Assembly: GCA_030280995.1 (NCBI GenBank) | Contig: JASXTE010000001.1 | Coordinates: forward strand, 7,721,001-7,785,000 | Length of the DNA: 64,000 bases | Source of the DNA: Hemileia vastatrix | Lineage: Eukaryota > Basidiomycota > Pucciniomycetes > Pucciniales > Zaghouaniaceae | Reading direction: 5' to 3' | In this document: in pieces, positions 35,040 through 47,890 of the stretch | Layout: every line of letters begins with the position of its first letter | Numbering within the stretch: the stretch's first letter is position 1 | Position numbers and translations under genes: made by a program | Notes under the pieces: generated by a model | What the model was told of the DNA's origin: nothing | Seen by the model: only the letters and a program-made list of their open reading frames with translations | Database searches by the model: none

Positions 35040-36224
35040 ACTTTATAAACAGTAGTGAGTAGTTTGTCCTCATTTGAAAGTAAGACCTCAGCATGCCTAG
35101 TAGTTCTAGGATTAATCCACTTGACTTTTTGGATGCTACCCTCTTTTTTCAAAACAACTCTATCCAGATCCTTTAAAGCATATGAACCAACAGAAACCTG
35201 CTCTCTGACTTTTTATGGTCCATTCCACTTATCTGAAAAAATCTTTCCTCACTTACTTTCAAAACTTCTATTATACATCAACACCATATCTCCAGTATTC
35301 AAAGTTTTCCTTACTTAATGAGCTAACTATTTATCCCAATATCCAAATGACTTATTTTGGATCTTAAACATCCTCGAATATGCCTTCTTTAAATATTCTT
35401 CTTTGTTTTATAGCTGCATCACTCTCCCACATAATTCTTCAGTAGTTTTGACATTATCCCAATATACTCTAAGGTATTATTCAGCTTTTAAATCTACTGG
35501 TAAAACTTCTTTTTGACCAAAAACTAATTTTTAAGGTGAATATATAGTTTTTCTCTTGAAAGTGATTCTCTCAGCAAATAAAACCAATGGTAAATAGTGC
35601 CTCATTTTCTCTGCATTTTCTCCACACATTTTAACTAAAGAATACTTAATAGATTGATGTTCCCTTTTCAAAATTCCTTAAGCCTCAGAATAATTAGGTT
35701 TTGATATCCTAGAATTTATAAAACTATTTATATTGTTTCTCTAAACTTGGTTACAAATTCAGGCCCTCCATCAACACATACCAACTTTATCAAACCTTAT
35801 CTGTACACCCAATCATTCATCAAGAAATCAGCCACATTTTTGAAATTAAAATTAATAACAAATGGTGTCTCAAACCATACAGATTACTAATATCTTGAAA
35901 ATATTAAATATTTACATCTACCTTATTCTATATGGACAGCACCAAAACTGACCCTACCAAAAATTGTGTTTTCCCCAGTTGCATTTCCAGGTTCTTTTAG
36001 CCTTAAATTACTTCTCCTTTTACATTCTTCACATGAATTAAACCATTGTTTAACAGTCAGCATACTACCAGGCCCCAAAATTATATAAGCTATTCCTTTA
36101 TAAGTCTCACCAAAGCCTCTATGCTCTAGATCTTCATGTAGTGATTTTAAAACCAACTCTTGCCATTTTCTCTGAGTGACAACAAATTGAGGACTTTGAT
36201 TCCTCCTCTTCTTCACCCTTCACC
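35040..36224 (-). pseudogene. pol: Element G integrase
   Basis: Minus-strand blocks in order are the HHCC zinc-binding domain (35923-36216: LHEDLEHRGFGETYKGI, then WFNSCEECKRRS), a core fragment with VDGGPEFVTKF (about 35750-35790), and a C-terminal region with NTGDMVLMYNRSFESK (about 35260-35310) and VSVGSYALKDLDRVV (about 35140-35200). Many stops and frameshifts are present. The core is partly deleted. Confidence 0.78.
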
Positions 36225-38872
36225 CAGTACAAGGAAAAAAAAAGACAACTTGTAGGCAGGTTGTTTTTTAGAAACTTTAGAGTAACCCATGAAGTTATAT
36301 GTAAGAAACCCTATAGTACATTCTTTAGCCCTGTAATGGTATCATTTTAATCAGTATTTTGAATAATCTGAGAAATAAGAGTAGAAATAAACACCTTCAT
36401 CAAATATTTTCAAATGAAAAAAGCTTTGCACTAACCAAAAATTTCAGTTTCACTAAACCTCTGAGGCGATTTCAAATAATTATTTTACTCAAATTTGATA
36501 AATGAAGCAAAAGAATTAATTTAATTGCTAATATTATGGGTAAAAAAATCCTTAATGATAAAACTTCCTATGTAAATTAACCTAAAAGATATTCCATTTT
36601 GATTTATTCTGCTTATTATATTTGAATTTCAATAAGGATATATTAATATAAACTATAGAAAAAAATACATAAAAGTTTTTTTCAGCACTTATACACAAAG
36701 CTCTATCAGTAAGTTTTCTCAACCATTTCAGTTTAGAATTTCAGATTAGATTAAAATCTGAAGTAATTATTGAAAACATGTCCAGCCAAAATAATGTGCT
36801 ACAATTACCATGGAGGCTGAAATTTACCACAAAATTATATTTATATATTTTATCATTAAAATAAATCTCTCTAAACCCAGAAGATAATATAGCTTTCATA
36901 AATTTCATTTCATTAGAACTCATGGAAATTTTCATAGAGAAATAATTTTTTACTAATCTATAAGAATTTTAAATATTTTTGACTACTTAATTTAACAATC
37001 TATAATAGGGGGTATCAAAGCTCAAAAATTTTAATTATTTCAAAGTTATTTAAAGACACAAAAGTAAAGTCACTGAGTTGAGATTATTTCTCACTAAAAA
37101 GTGTTTTTTGGGAAAAATATACCATATATGGAAAACAAATCATGGTGAATTTGGTGGAAAAAAGAGGGATTTTAATATGGAAGATTTGTAGCTTTTATAC
37201 ACCCTAATAAATATCTTTGTGAGTTATATTGTCTGCTGAAATGAAAGAAGGTTAAAATAAATTGAAATTTAAAACCAAAAAAGCCCCTCATATTTATTAC
37301 ACCATTTCAATTTTTATAACTGAAGAGCAAAGTAGAGTAAAAAAATATTCTTTTTTTCATGCACATGAAAAAAAATGTAATTTTAATTCATTATTTATAA
37401 TGAGTTTTCTGTATAATATAGCAAAATTCAACTGAAAATAAATCAATGTAATATTCTGGAAGGTTTCTACCAATAAAATGATTCCGTACTTCTGTCAATA
37501 AAAGGTACCTTCTAGAAGGTGACAAATTATTCTTTTGGTGATAAAAACTAGGCTTAAATAATATATGAAGTTCATATTAGATTTAAGAGTTGAGATATAT
37601 TTTCATAACCAAAAATTAATTTTCAAGGTGATTTTTCATGGTGAGATAAGTTTTCATCCAAAAATAAAATAGAAATAACTTTTTCAAGAGCTCAATTCAT
37701 GGTTCTACATCATTCAAATTTAGTGATTAAATAATTATAGTGAAAAATATTGGCAGTAAAATTTTAGTCTCTCATTAGCACCATGGCACATACATTTATA
37801 AGTCTCTTATGAAATTTATTAAGACTATTTTAATTGTAAATAATTTATAATAATTATTCACCAGAATTACAAGAAAAAAAAATATTGTAATTAAAATGAA
37901 TTATATTGCTAAGACTTTAATGCATATTAAATTATCAATTCTTTTCAATATTCAAATTTATTTAGTTCATTTTTGTGACATCCATGGAATATTTTTTAAT
38001 CAGTCTTTAATCTTACCCTATTTGAAAGTTCCTTTGAAGAATAAACATCTGTTAAGTTTATGAAGTTATTATTTTTAAAAATTTTGACAAAATATTACAA
38101 AATTATTCCTTTTAAAAAGAAATGATTTTTTATGCAAAAAAAACTTTAAAAAAAGTTTTTCCAGTAGCTCTATAAGTACTTATGATTTTCTACTTTTTTT
38201 ACCCCTGAATAAATTTTAAAACCCCTTTTATCACCCCCAGTGGGCCCCCACCAGGCCCAACCTGGGGCTGAGAAAGGGCTGACAATTTTCTAGCTTAGTT
38301 ACATTAACAATGTTTAAATTTCATAAAAAAAAATCAAGTCCCTTATAAAAGCTTCCACAATTTTTATTTACTTACAAAATACTAAATTTCATCATCATAT
38401 TTAGGACTTTTTTTGATTTTGTACTTCACCTGATACTTTATAATCCCATATTTTTTCATAACAAATGTATAAAGCACCTACTAAACTGATATTAAAAAGA
38501 TCATAAAAGAAAATAACTTTGGAGAAAAATTCAATATATCCTTTATTTTTAATAAAAATATATATTTTTTCTCAAATTCATGTTCAAAATATAAATTGAA
38601 TTCCATGTGACTTCTTTCAAGATGAATTAATATTTTTTCATGTTTTTTTTCAAGACCTGGTGATGCTTTTTCTTCAATAGAAGGAGTTAATTCTACTTGT
38701 GATGCATCAGGAAACTTACTGGTTGTATGTAACAATTGTGGTAGAGGCAGTTTTTCACAGCCTCAAGATTCTTCACAAGATAAGGTGGCCAACAATAGAG
38801 TTTTTTGGCATTTTTTAAATTTACTATTTTTTTTGGCATATTTTGGATTTTTTTTTCAAGCTTGAAATGTGA

Positions 38873-39334
38873 TTAAAGTCACATGCTGAAAAGTTGCAGT
38901 GTCTTTTCTATTGTGTGACTTAATTTCACTTTCTCCAGTTCAACATGACTGATGGAACACATGAAAAATATATTTTGTTGCATCTAAGTGATATAAATAT
39001 AAAACTATACACCCATTGCATTTTTTTCAATTATCTTACTAAAATCATGTTTGATACATTAGACTTTCAGATGAACCACAAGCTAACATCTTTTATTTTC
39101 AGTCAAAAATTATGAAACAAGAATTTATTGTTTAGAAAGAACTGGTCATGTGCAGAGAAGATGCAGCCTCTTTTCTGTTCACTTGGCATTCATTCTTTGC
39201 ATTAGTAAAAGTAGTCCAATAAACCACAAGCTTTGACAAAAATTCTTGTGGCCCAGTGGACAAGTTGAACATGAGCAAGTGAAATGAAGTCACAAGAAAG
39301 AAAAGATGCAATGTCTTTTCAGCATGTGACTTCA
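38873..39334. repeat. Inverted repeat with arms of about 78 bp
   Basis: The arm at 38873-38949 and the inverted arm at 39257-39334 share AAGTCACATGCTGAAAAG and GTGACTT.ATTTCACTT with scattered changes. The loop is about 310 bp. It could fold as a long RNA hairpin or be a small nested palindromic element. Confidence 0.6.
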
Positions 39335-39379
39335 ACCACCTTTCATGCATAAAACCCATTGAAAACAATTTAAAAAAAT

Positions 39380-39730
39380 GCAGAAAAGACTACAAACATG
39401 AATAAAAGTCAAAGAAAACTTAAAATACTTCAAAAAATTCCAAAAAAATTTGAAAAAATTCAAAAAAATCAATAAAAAATTTAAATTTTTTTGAAAAAAA
39501 TCCATTTATATTCAGAAAAATTAAAAAAAAATAGAAAAAATTTCAAAAAAATATGGAAAAAAACTCAAATAAACTCAAGTAACTTTAAAAAAATTCACAA
39601 AAATTTAAAAAAATTTAAAAAAATTTAAAAAAATTCAATAATTCAAAAAAAACTTTAAAAAATTCAAAAAAAAATTGTAAAAAAAATTTCAATTTTTTGA
39701 AAATTTTTTGGAAAAATTCTAAAAAGATTC
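39380..39730. repeat. Low-complexity TTCAAAAAAA repeats
   Basis: Degenerate short repeats of an A-run followed by TTC or TTT over about 350 bp. No coding potential. Confidence 0.7.
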
Positions 39731-40144
39731 AAAAAATGCCAAATTTCAAAAATACTCAAGTAAAGTAAGAAATAATTTAAGTTATTAAAAAAATATCAAA
39801 ATAAAAAAATTGTGAAGAATCAAATTAATATTTAAACTTATCAAGATACATCTGGAAACTTTTTTATAGACTCAAAAAATTCTCAATAAAATACCATTGT
39901 TTTTTCACATGATATTTGCTGAAAAACTATCCTTTTCCTGAAAACTACTTGAAAAAATTTTCAAGAAGAAAAGAAAAATTTATAATCAAAATTCAGATAC
40001 CTGATACATGTTTGAAGCATTTTTCCAAAAAATAAAAAATAAAAAAACAAAGGCCACTAGAGTACTTCTGAGGTTACTCTGGGGGTATTCTGAGGGACAA
40101 AAAATGATTTTTCTACAAGTTGTCTTATATTTTACCCTGTGCAG

Positions 40145-41045
40145 ATAAATAAAAATTTGGTGAATTTCTTATATAGCCATCTAATCATCATTATCAAAAT
40201 CTTCTCCTTTCCTGAGTCAACAAATACTTCACCAAAAAAATAAAAACCACCCTTATTCCAGACTTCATCCTTAAAATCAAACAACAAAACATTTATGGGC
40301 TTTTCTCTATCACCTATACTACCTACCAATAAATGAGCTAAAAACTTCTTTCCTTGAACCTGACTATAAATTTATATGATTTTTCCACACCTACACCAGA
40401 GCCATCCAACCTCTTTTTAACAATTTTTTAATACCAGAAACACCACAATCTTTCAACCTATTTTTAACCAAATTTAATTATACAAAATATACACCCTTCT
40501 ACAACCTACTACAATCCCACACTAGAGCTCCCTCTTCATCATATAGCACTTCTACATCTCTAACCTGTTTTTTACCTAATTTTTCTTCACCATCAACTAT
40601 TTTAATTAAGTCTCCCACACATTCATCTTCATTATTTACATATATATAAACAGCCAGTTTAACCTCATGGGGTAGAGAATGAATTCTTATAAAAGGTACA
40701 ACTTAATCAAATTTTTATGAGTAAGAATTATCCTCTGTAAGTGGTCTTCTTGAGAATACATCTGTAATCGTAAAATATTTTTCATGGTTATGCAATAAAT
40801 TGAATTAAAAAAATTGAATAAAAGCTACCTACCCGGTCATGGGTGTATTTAGTAAACTGGGAGAATTAATCATTTGAATTATGGATTTAGAGCTTACTAG
40901 AAGTTCAAAATGTTGGTGCCATAAAGTATTTTGAAGTTTTTATAAAAAAACTTTCAACTCCACACAGCTTAAATTTTGGCTGTGAATATCCTGATTACAC
41001 CTCAGTAAATACCACAGATTCATACCATACTGGTCTGATATAACC
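40145..41045 (-). pseudogene. pol: Element G RNase H region
   Basis: Minus-strand reading shows an RNase H block with ESFL.KLQNTLWHQHFELLV, then SKSIIQMINSPSLLNTPMT, VAFIQFF and ITDVFSRRPL (40740-41030), and a downstream acidic linker (40540-40740). Stops and frameshifts are frequent. Order and spacing fit a Ty3-type pol with RNase H upstream of the integrase at 36224. Confidence 0.75.
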
Positions 41046-41052
41046 AGATTTA

Positions 41053-41812
41053 TGTCACATAAAAGGTGACACTCAAAGAAAAATCATCTTGTTAAGTTCA
41101 TAATCCAGGGCATAATTAACTCAACTAAACCCATACACAATGCACAGAAGCAAAATTTGCTTAGCAACTTCTTTTACTTTGTATTCTCAATCCTGACTTG
41201 CTTATTCCACTGTACTTAATCTAAATTATTAAACCTCAATCAGTCAATTAATTTAAGTACACACTTATAAATTTCAATTTGAGTGGATTAATGCATTATT
41301 AGGACTATTTTCAATTTAATATTCTAAATGTGGGTTATTGTCTGTCTGAGGGTTGTTAATGGGTCTGTGATATGGTGATGATGTTTACTAAAGGGTTTAA
41401 TTTGAGGTGGAGTTGTCTATATAAATGGTTTTTTTTATTTGATTTTCCTTAGAATTAAATTACAATATTTTTGTGATGGTAGTTGAATTTATAGTAATAT
41501 ATATTGGGCTATTATTATTTCTATCATTCTCTTTATAGTTAGTATTAAAATAAATTCCAAATCCCTTAAATTATTTCCCTTTATTATTAAGTTTTCAACC
41601 CTTTATTATATTTCTTAGAATATTAGTATCACCTTTAAATCTATACTCATATTCCCCTCAAACATATCTCAAAGCAGGATAAGTTCTTTTTAAATATCTT
41701 TGAATCACTTGTTGAATGTATTCCTCTGTGCCTTGAAGAAGTTTCAAATTTACTTTTCTAATCTCACTTACTCAGGAGCACCTTCCACTTTGTGCCTAGG
41801 GTTTCAAGTACA
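41053..41812 (+). repeat. 5' LTR of element D
   Basis: 760 bp from TGTCACATAAAAGGTGACAC to CAAGTACA. Contains CTATATAAATGG (about 41418) followed by AGAATTAAATTACA (41451-41464), the decayed TATA/RNA-start pair of the family. Confidence 0.82.
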
Positions 41813-41880
41813 GTATAGTTTAATTCACTGAAGTTCTCATTCTTTTGTATTACAAAATATTTTTCAGGTGCTTAAGATAA

Positions 41881-43050
41881 ATGGTACCCATTCAACACAC
41901 TACTCCTGCTTGTGCTAGTACTAGTTTTTGTGCTAGAAGCATGCCAACATCTATATAACCTGTTTCCCCCATCCACTCTCTTGAAAATCTCAATTTAATG
42001 GAAAGGGAACACTTAATTCAATCTTTGGAGGATATATCTCAGGATTTTGAATATTCTAGTGAAGAAGAAGGCAAGTATACTATTCATGAGGAACCTTTTT
42101 CCCTTGCTACCAAAGCTTCATGCCATCTTTTTCATTGGAAGAGTTCTTGGAAATTTTTGTTAAAACAATTTTGAATCCTACATCTTCTGAGGGATATAAA
42201 CTTTAAACTCTTTTTATGAAACACTATGGTAAATTTGATGGAGAATAACCAGAAAGATTTCAATCTTTCCTGAAAAAATGCAAGTTATGGTTCCATAACA
42301 ACCCTCAAATCTTTAACACTAAATTCTCCAAGGTTATTTATGATTCTTCATTTTTAGCTGGAAAAGCCTCAAGATGGTTTGAACCTTATCTTCTCATACT
42401 CTCTTCGATAGAAACCAATTTTCTTATCAATAGTTTAGAAAGGTTCAAGGACCAATTATTTAAGATTTTTGGTGACCCAAATGAGACTGATAATGTGGAA
42501 ATCAAACTTGACTTCCTTTGCATGAATGATAATGGAAAATTATCTGAATACATCTCAAACTTCAAATCTTTACAAACTCAAGTGGGATGTAATGATTCAG
42601 CCTTAAAATATCATTTCAAAAAGGGACTTCTCTCAAGGATTCTGGATCAATTGACTCTTTACAATCAAGAAATGACTACTTTGGAAAATTTTATGGATAG
42701 GACTCTCAATCTCAAATGTGCTTATCAAGAAGGACTCCAACATTAACACTAAGCCAATAAATCCACCCAAGGTTCAAATTTTAAATCAGGGCCTTATTCA
42801 AATAACCCTTGAAGAATCCATTCCTCATCAACTCAATTCAAACACAGTTTAAAGGGTAAGGATAAAACTCAACCCAAAAGCTGAACCTCCGGAAATATCA
42901 GTAAAGTATTGGACATGAAGTAGGGAAAAAAGAAGCTGAAAAAAAAGAAGAGCAGGCAATGGTTTGTGTATGTATTGTGGTGGTAAGAACAAGTTAGAAG
43001 ATTGTTTTTAGTTGAAGGATAGAGAAAGTCCTGGATCCAAGTCAAAAAAC
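41881..43050 (+). pseudogene. gag: Element D gag
   Basis: ATG at 41881, colinear with B gag. The clearest block is 42495-42746 (DFLCMNDNGKLSEYISNFKS, FKKGLLSRILDQL). The zinc knuckle near 42968-43010 reads CMYCGGKNKLEDC, with the histidine replaced by asparagine. Multiple stops. Confidence 0.85.
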
Positions 43051-43172
43051 TATTTAATAGTTTACTTGTGTTCAAAGAAAAATATTTCATCTTCCCCAGT
43101 GCACAGAATATCCATGTGTTAAGGACTGTAGTTGCCTCAAACTTTTTGAGATTTTTCTTTTCAAGGAGGATA

Positions 43173-43384
43173 CACCACACAAAAACACCTGGAATCTGCT
43201 AGCTGGTTCCAATCCCTCAATCCATTTGTGACACAAGAATAACTCAGAACTGATGCCGCACAAGCTAGAATTCTCAGTTTTCAGTGTAGGGTCTTTCCAG
43301 AAGAATTACAGCTGAGCTAGAACTGAATCAAATCAAAGATTGGGATGGCCACCTGCAGTTGGTGCCCACATTTTTTTTCTAGTG
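43173..43384. mobile_element. CACTA-like MITE, 212 bp
   Basis: Splits the protease region of D. The left end is CACCACACAAAAACACC and the right end, inverted, is CACTAGAAAAAAAATGTG. ATA flanks both sides (43170-43172 and 43385-43387). The protease sequence is continuous once it is removed. A GCTAGC-centred motif lies near the left end. Confidence 0.7.
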
Positions 43385-45280
43385 ATATTACCTTCAGTTG
43401 TTTTATTGACTCTGGAGATTCAATTTCATTTATCAGTTTTCTTTTGTCGAGATACTTAAACTGGCGTTTGTAGATATTTACTAAATTCCAATTTACCTGG
43501 TTCAATCAGATGAACCCAAGTATTGGGTTATTAAGAAAGTTTTATAAGCTTATAACTTTCTGGATTTTTCCCCCTTTGAGTGAGAATTGACAGTCTTGGA
43601 TGCCCCAAGGATACAAAATAACATTTTTGACCATGACTTTTTAAAGCGTTGGAATCCAGTTATTGATCACCTCTCATTATAAGTATATTTATAGCTCATA
43701 AATTCAAGTCAATAGGGAGTTGAACAACCTGCCTCACCATGTTCTGCTAGAGAACACTACTCTTTCAGACTTATTGAAAGCATATGATTTCCCTTTAAAT
43801 GGGCACTTAGCTAAAGTTTCTAGAATGATTAATTTACTCAAAGCAGATTTCAATAGCCTTGAATTAAAAAAATTTTCTCTCTAAATTCAGGTCTACCCTT
43901 GACAGATTTCTTCAAAGATGAAAAGGACAACCAAATAAATATTGAAGCTGTTAAATTGACTCTACCATAAATCTATTATGATTTACTTTTTTTTTCTCAA
44001 TCTTTAAGGATGAAAAATTAGAAGCTTATTGACCCTACAATAATCAGATAGAGTTAATAGTCCTAGAACCTTTAGCAGCTTTTGTCTATTCTCTTTCAAA
44101 GGACAAATCTCAAGTTCTTTAAGACTAAATTTTGGAGAATGTAGCAAATGTTTTTATTTGAGCCAGTGAATCTCCAACAAGCTCTCCTGCTCTTTTTGTT
44201 AAGAAAAAGATATAAGTCTTAGTTTGTGTTTTGATTATAGACAAATCAACACAGTGACTAAAATAAACACCTACCAGCTCTTCCTATGTTATTACTTCTT
44301 ATTTTATTCAATGGCTCTAATCTTGTTTCTAAAATTTATCTCAGAGGTGCTTATAATTTCATATGTATGCAGAAGGTCATTAACCTTTAACTTAAATGTG
44401 CACCAGATCTTGTAATTTTTGAATATTTGGTTATTCCCTTTTAATAGTGTAATGTATCATTAACTTTCAACTTTTGTCAATGAAATTTTTCATGATATTG
44501 TTGAGAAGTTTGTTGGTGTCTATCTAGATGAAATTTTAATTTTATTGAAGACCCTCAAAGAATACACCTAACATGTTCAACAGGTTCTAACTTGCCTTTG
44601 AGAACACAGTCTTTACATATAGAACACTAAATGTAAATTCCACCCAAAATCTATCAACTTCTTGGGTTTTAAATTTTCCAATATTGATATAGTCATGTAT
44701 GATTAAAATTTATGTAAAGTTTTGGAATGGCCTGAGCTAAATTAATATAGAAGATTTATCAAAGATTACTTTAAAGCTGTAACAAATCTTACTTCTTGTC
44801 TTAGAGAAGATATTCATTTTATTTTTACTAATACAGAAAAAAAGGAATTTGAAGCATTAAAAACTGCATTTGCCACAGCTTTAATTCTTTAACATTTTTA
44901 TTCTACTTTTTTGACAGTAGTCAAGACAGATGCTAGAGATTGTGCTCTATCAGGGATATTATATCAGCTAAATCCTAAAAAAAATTGTTTCTTCCTGTTT
45001 CTTTTGACTTGCGCATAATCATTTCAGCAGAATTAAACTACAAAATTTATGATAAGGAATTATTAGCTATTGTTCATTTTCTTAAATAATGGTGTTCTTT
45101 TCTTCTCACTCTTAGTAATTCTTTCCAAATCCAAACTGATCATAATGCTTTTAAATACTTTAGGTATTCCAAAGTACTAACTTTATTTCAGGCTAGGTGG
45201 GCTGAATTCTTTCTGATTCAGTTTTACTATTACCTACATCTCAGGTAAAAGTTGTGTTGTTCTTGATATTTTTTCATATT
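43385..45280 (+). pseudogene. pol: Element D pol, protease to RNase H
   Basis: Protease remnants (IDSGDSISFI near 43410), RT remnants (44080-44890; an LDE motif replaces LDD near 44526) and RNase H remnants (44900-45250). Many stops, including TGA at 44599-44601, the same arginine codon lost in A and B. Confidence 0.82.
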
Positions 45281-45508
45281 CACCACACAGTATGGGGGGT
45301 GTACTTGCTAGCAAGTCCACAACATTGGACCCGAACTCACAACAGATTGAACACACAGTGAGCTATTGATAAATGAACCATACAATCTGGGATGAACACC
45401 ACTCAGCAGAAAAGTTTTAGGTGGGTGTTCAAGTAGAGTTAAGTTTGGGTTCAGTATGAGTTTAGGTTGAGGACTTGCTAACAAGTCCACCCCCTATATT
45501 GCGTAGTG
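45281..45508. mobile_element. CACTA-like MITE, 228 bp, related to the 4.6-kb element
   Basis: Ends CACCACACAGTATGGGGGG and, inverted, CACTACGCAATATAGGGGG, each followed by a variant of the ACTTGCTAGCAAGTCC palindrome. ATT flanks both sides (45278-45280 and 45509-45511). It shares its terminal 40 bp or so with the element at 7213-11835, so it is probably mobilised by the same transposase. Confidence 0.8.
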
Positions 45509-47075
45509 ATTGTGACAATGATTAACTACAGTGGATGGAGGAATTTCTGGGAGAAAATACAGCAAATGTAAAATTAAATATCAACAAATCAATGGTGAAA
45601 ATTCATCAACTTAATGCAATGACAACTAAATAAATTCATAATTCACTATCCAACTTCCTAGAAGCTCATTCAAGGAATTATTACAGCTTGTGTAGAAAAG
45701 ACCAAGTACTCTCAAAGAAAAGGGCCAATATATTCAACATATAGTCAGGTCAATTAGTATTTAAAGTTAAAGTAGTAATACCTGAAAATAAGGATATAAA
45801 ATTTTAGATTTTTAACAGTCAACATGATTCACTATTAGCTGATCATTTTTAGGATGATAAGACCTACCAGTTAATTGTGAGGGATTTCTTCTGGACAGGT
45901 ATGAGCAGAGAAATAAAGGCCTATATTAAATTCTGTTACAAATGTAATAGAAACAAGGTACCTCACCACAGAAATTATGGGTTTCTTCAACCACTTCCAA
46001 TTCCAACTGAACCTTGGGACTCAATTGCATTGGATTTCATTTCCCAATCACCTCTATTGGATGATTTTAATACTATATTAGTCATAGTTGATAGATTCTC
46101 TAAAATTTCTATTTTTATAAATCAAACACTACTTGTACCAAAGGATATTTAAATAAATTATATCTAGAATATGTATTTTCTAAACATGGATTACCTTCTA
46201 ATATTATTTCTGAGAGAGTTTCTCTGTTTGTTTCTACTTCCTGGACTCAACTTTGTCAATAGCAATATATTACAAGGAGTCTTTCTACCACATATCATCC
46301 TGAAACTGGAAGAAAAACTGAAAGAGTCAATCTAAACCTCAAAAAATATCTTCAAATTTATGTAAATTATCAACAAGAGGATTGGACCACAAAATTACAA
46401 TTGGCCAAATTTTCCTACAAAAAATCAACTTAGTATTCAAGAAAAAATTCTCTCTTTGAAAAAATCTATGGAAAATATCCTTGAATCAATCAGATTAACA
46501 TAGAAACAAATCATCCATCTAAACATTATCTTTGAGCCATCTTACAGCTTCAAGGAAAACTTCAATCCAACCTCAAAGAGGTGAACCAAAGATACAAGGA
46601 AAAGGCCAACAAACATTGAAAATCTTCTCCACTTTTAAACCAGGAGACACAGTATGGCTTGACTCTAAAAACATTCCAACAACTCAACCATCTAAGAAAC
46701 TATCTGAGAAGTGCTTGAGACCATTTGAAATCAATTCAGAAGTCTCTAAAGATGCAATTCAACTCATGTTACCCTCAAAATGGAAATTAATTTGTCCTTT
46801 TTTCATGTATCTCTCCTGGAACAAACATGAGAAATATACCTGGAAAAAACCAACCTTCTCCATAACTAGTTGTAGTAGATGATCATCTAGAGTGGGGAGT
46901 AAGTCAGATTCTTTATTTAAGAAGACACATGGGGAAACTTTAATACCTTTTGGAATGGGAAGGCTATCTTGATGACTCAAAAAAAATATCCTGGTAACCA
47001 GCTTTTCATGTTTCTAATGCTACTGAACTTTTAAAATCTTTTCATCTAAAATATCCTTCTAGACATAATCCTTAA
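45509..47075 (+). pseudogene. pol: Element D pol, integrase and chromodomain region
   Basis: Integrase zinc-binding region and core (45877-46152: CYKCNRNKVPHHRNYG and WDSIALDFISQSP), later core fragments (46150-46420), a C-terminal block with PGDTVWLDSKNIP (46650-46690) and decayed chromodomain sequence (46880-47070). Stops throughout. Confidence 0.83.
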
Positions 47076-47079
47076 AACT

Positions 47080-47890
47080 GTTTTTTCCTTTCTTGAATTT
47101 AAATACTATTCTAAATCTAAAAATTTTCTTTTTTTTATTTTTACTTTTCTTATTTCTTATTTATTTTTTCTTAAAATCTAAATTTAATTACAATAAAAAT
47201 AAAACTGAAATTAAAATAAAATTTTAAACAAAATAACCCAATTTAAATTTATTTTTCTTAAATATTTTAGAATAAATTTATATTCTTTTCTTTTTTTCAA
47301 TCTTTTTTTTAGAAAAAACAATTTTTTAATCATAAATTAACTAAACTCTAAATTATCAAAATTATTTTATTTATTTTCTTCTTTAAATTTTTTTCTTTCT
47401 ATTTTAAAAAGCCCTCTAACCATATTAAATCCCACTAAACAGCTCAACACAAATTCTCTCTCTCAACTTCAAATTATCTTTTAATGATTCTTTTTTTTTC
47501 TATTTAAACTTTTTTTCTTTCAAATTCATTTTAACATTTTTTTCTCTTAAAAAATTAAATTAAATTAAAAATAAATAAATAAATTTATAACTAAAAAATT
47601 AAATAATTATAATTAAAATTTAAGTAAATAAAATTTAAAAATAAAATAAAATAAATCTAAATAAAAATTTTTTTTCACTGTCAAATCTTTTTTTTACAAA
47701 ATTATCTCACTTTTTTCTTTCTCTTAAATAACTTTCTGTTACAAACACTCTCCTTATTCATTTTAAAAATAATTAAATCTAAATCAAGAAATAAAAGACA
47801 ACAAAATTAAATAAAATATTCAAGTTAAATTTTTACAATTTTTCTTATTCTTTTCCTTTTTATTTTCTCTCTTCTAAAATTTCTCCTCTA
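47080..47890. other. T/C- and A-rich spacer in element D
   Basis: Counterpart of 12312-13159 in B: low complexity, no ORF. Confidence 0.6.

Larger units (their letters stand above)
36228..40141. mobile_element. 3.9-kb non-autonomous TIR element in element G
   Basis: Inverted ends share AGACAACTTGTAG (36243-36255 and, inverted, 40113-40125), preceded outward by an A-rich stretch and GTACAAGG/GCACAGGG. CAG occurs on both sides (36225-36227 and 40142-40144), a candidate 3-bp duplication. It separates the RNase H and integrase of G. No transposase-like ORF is seen; the longest ORFs (38481-38735 and 39132-39368, minus) are unrecognised. Confidence 0.55.
35018..41052 (-). mobile_element. Element G: minus-strand Ty3 element, broken by C, D and a TIR element
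   Basis: Minus-strand RNase H (about 40145-41045) and integrase (35040-36224) belong together but are parted by a 3.9-kb TIR element. The 3' LTR start TGTCAGCCTGGATAT (35032-35018) matches the H LTR start and is cut by C. A gag fragment of plausible origin lies beyond D at 51085-51640; protease and RT are missing. Confidence 0.7.

Noticed and set aside
36221..40144. hAT element, because of CAG-like ends
   Set aside because: No 8-bp duplication could be found on the two sides; a 3-bp CAG is the only match.
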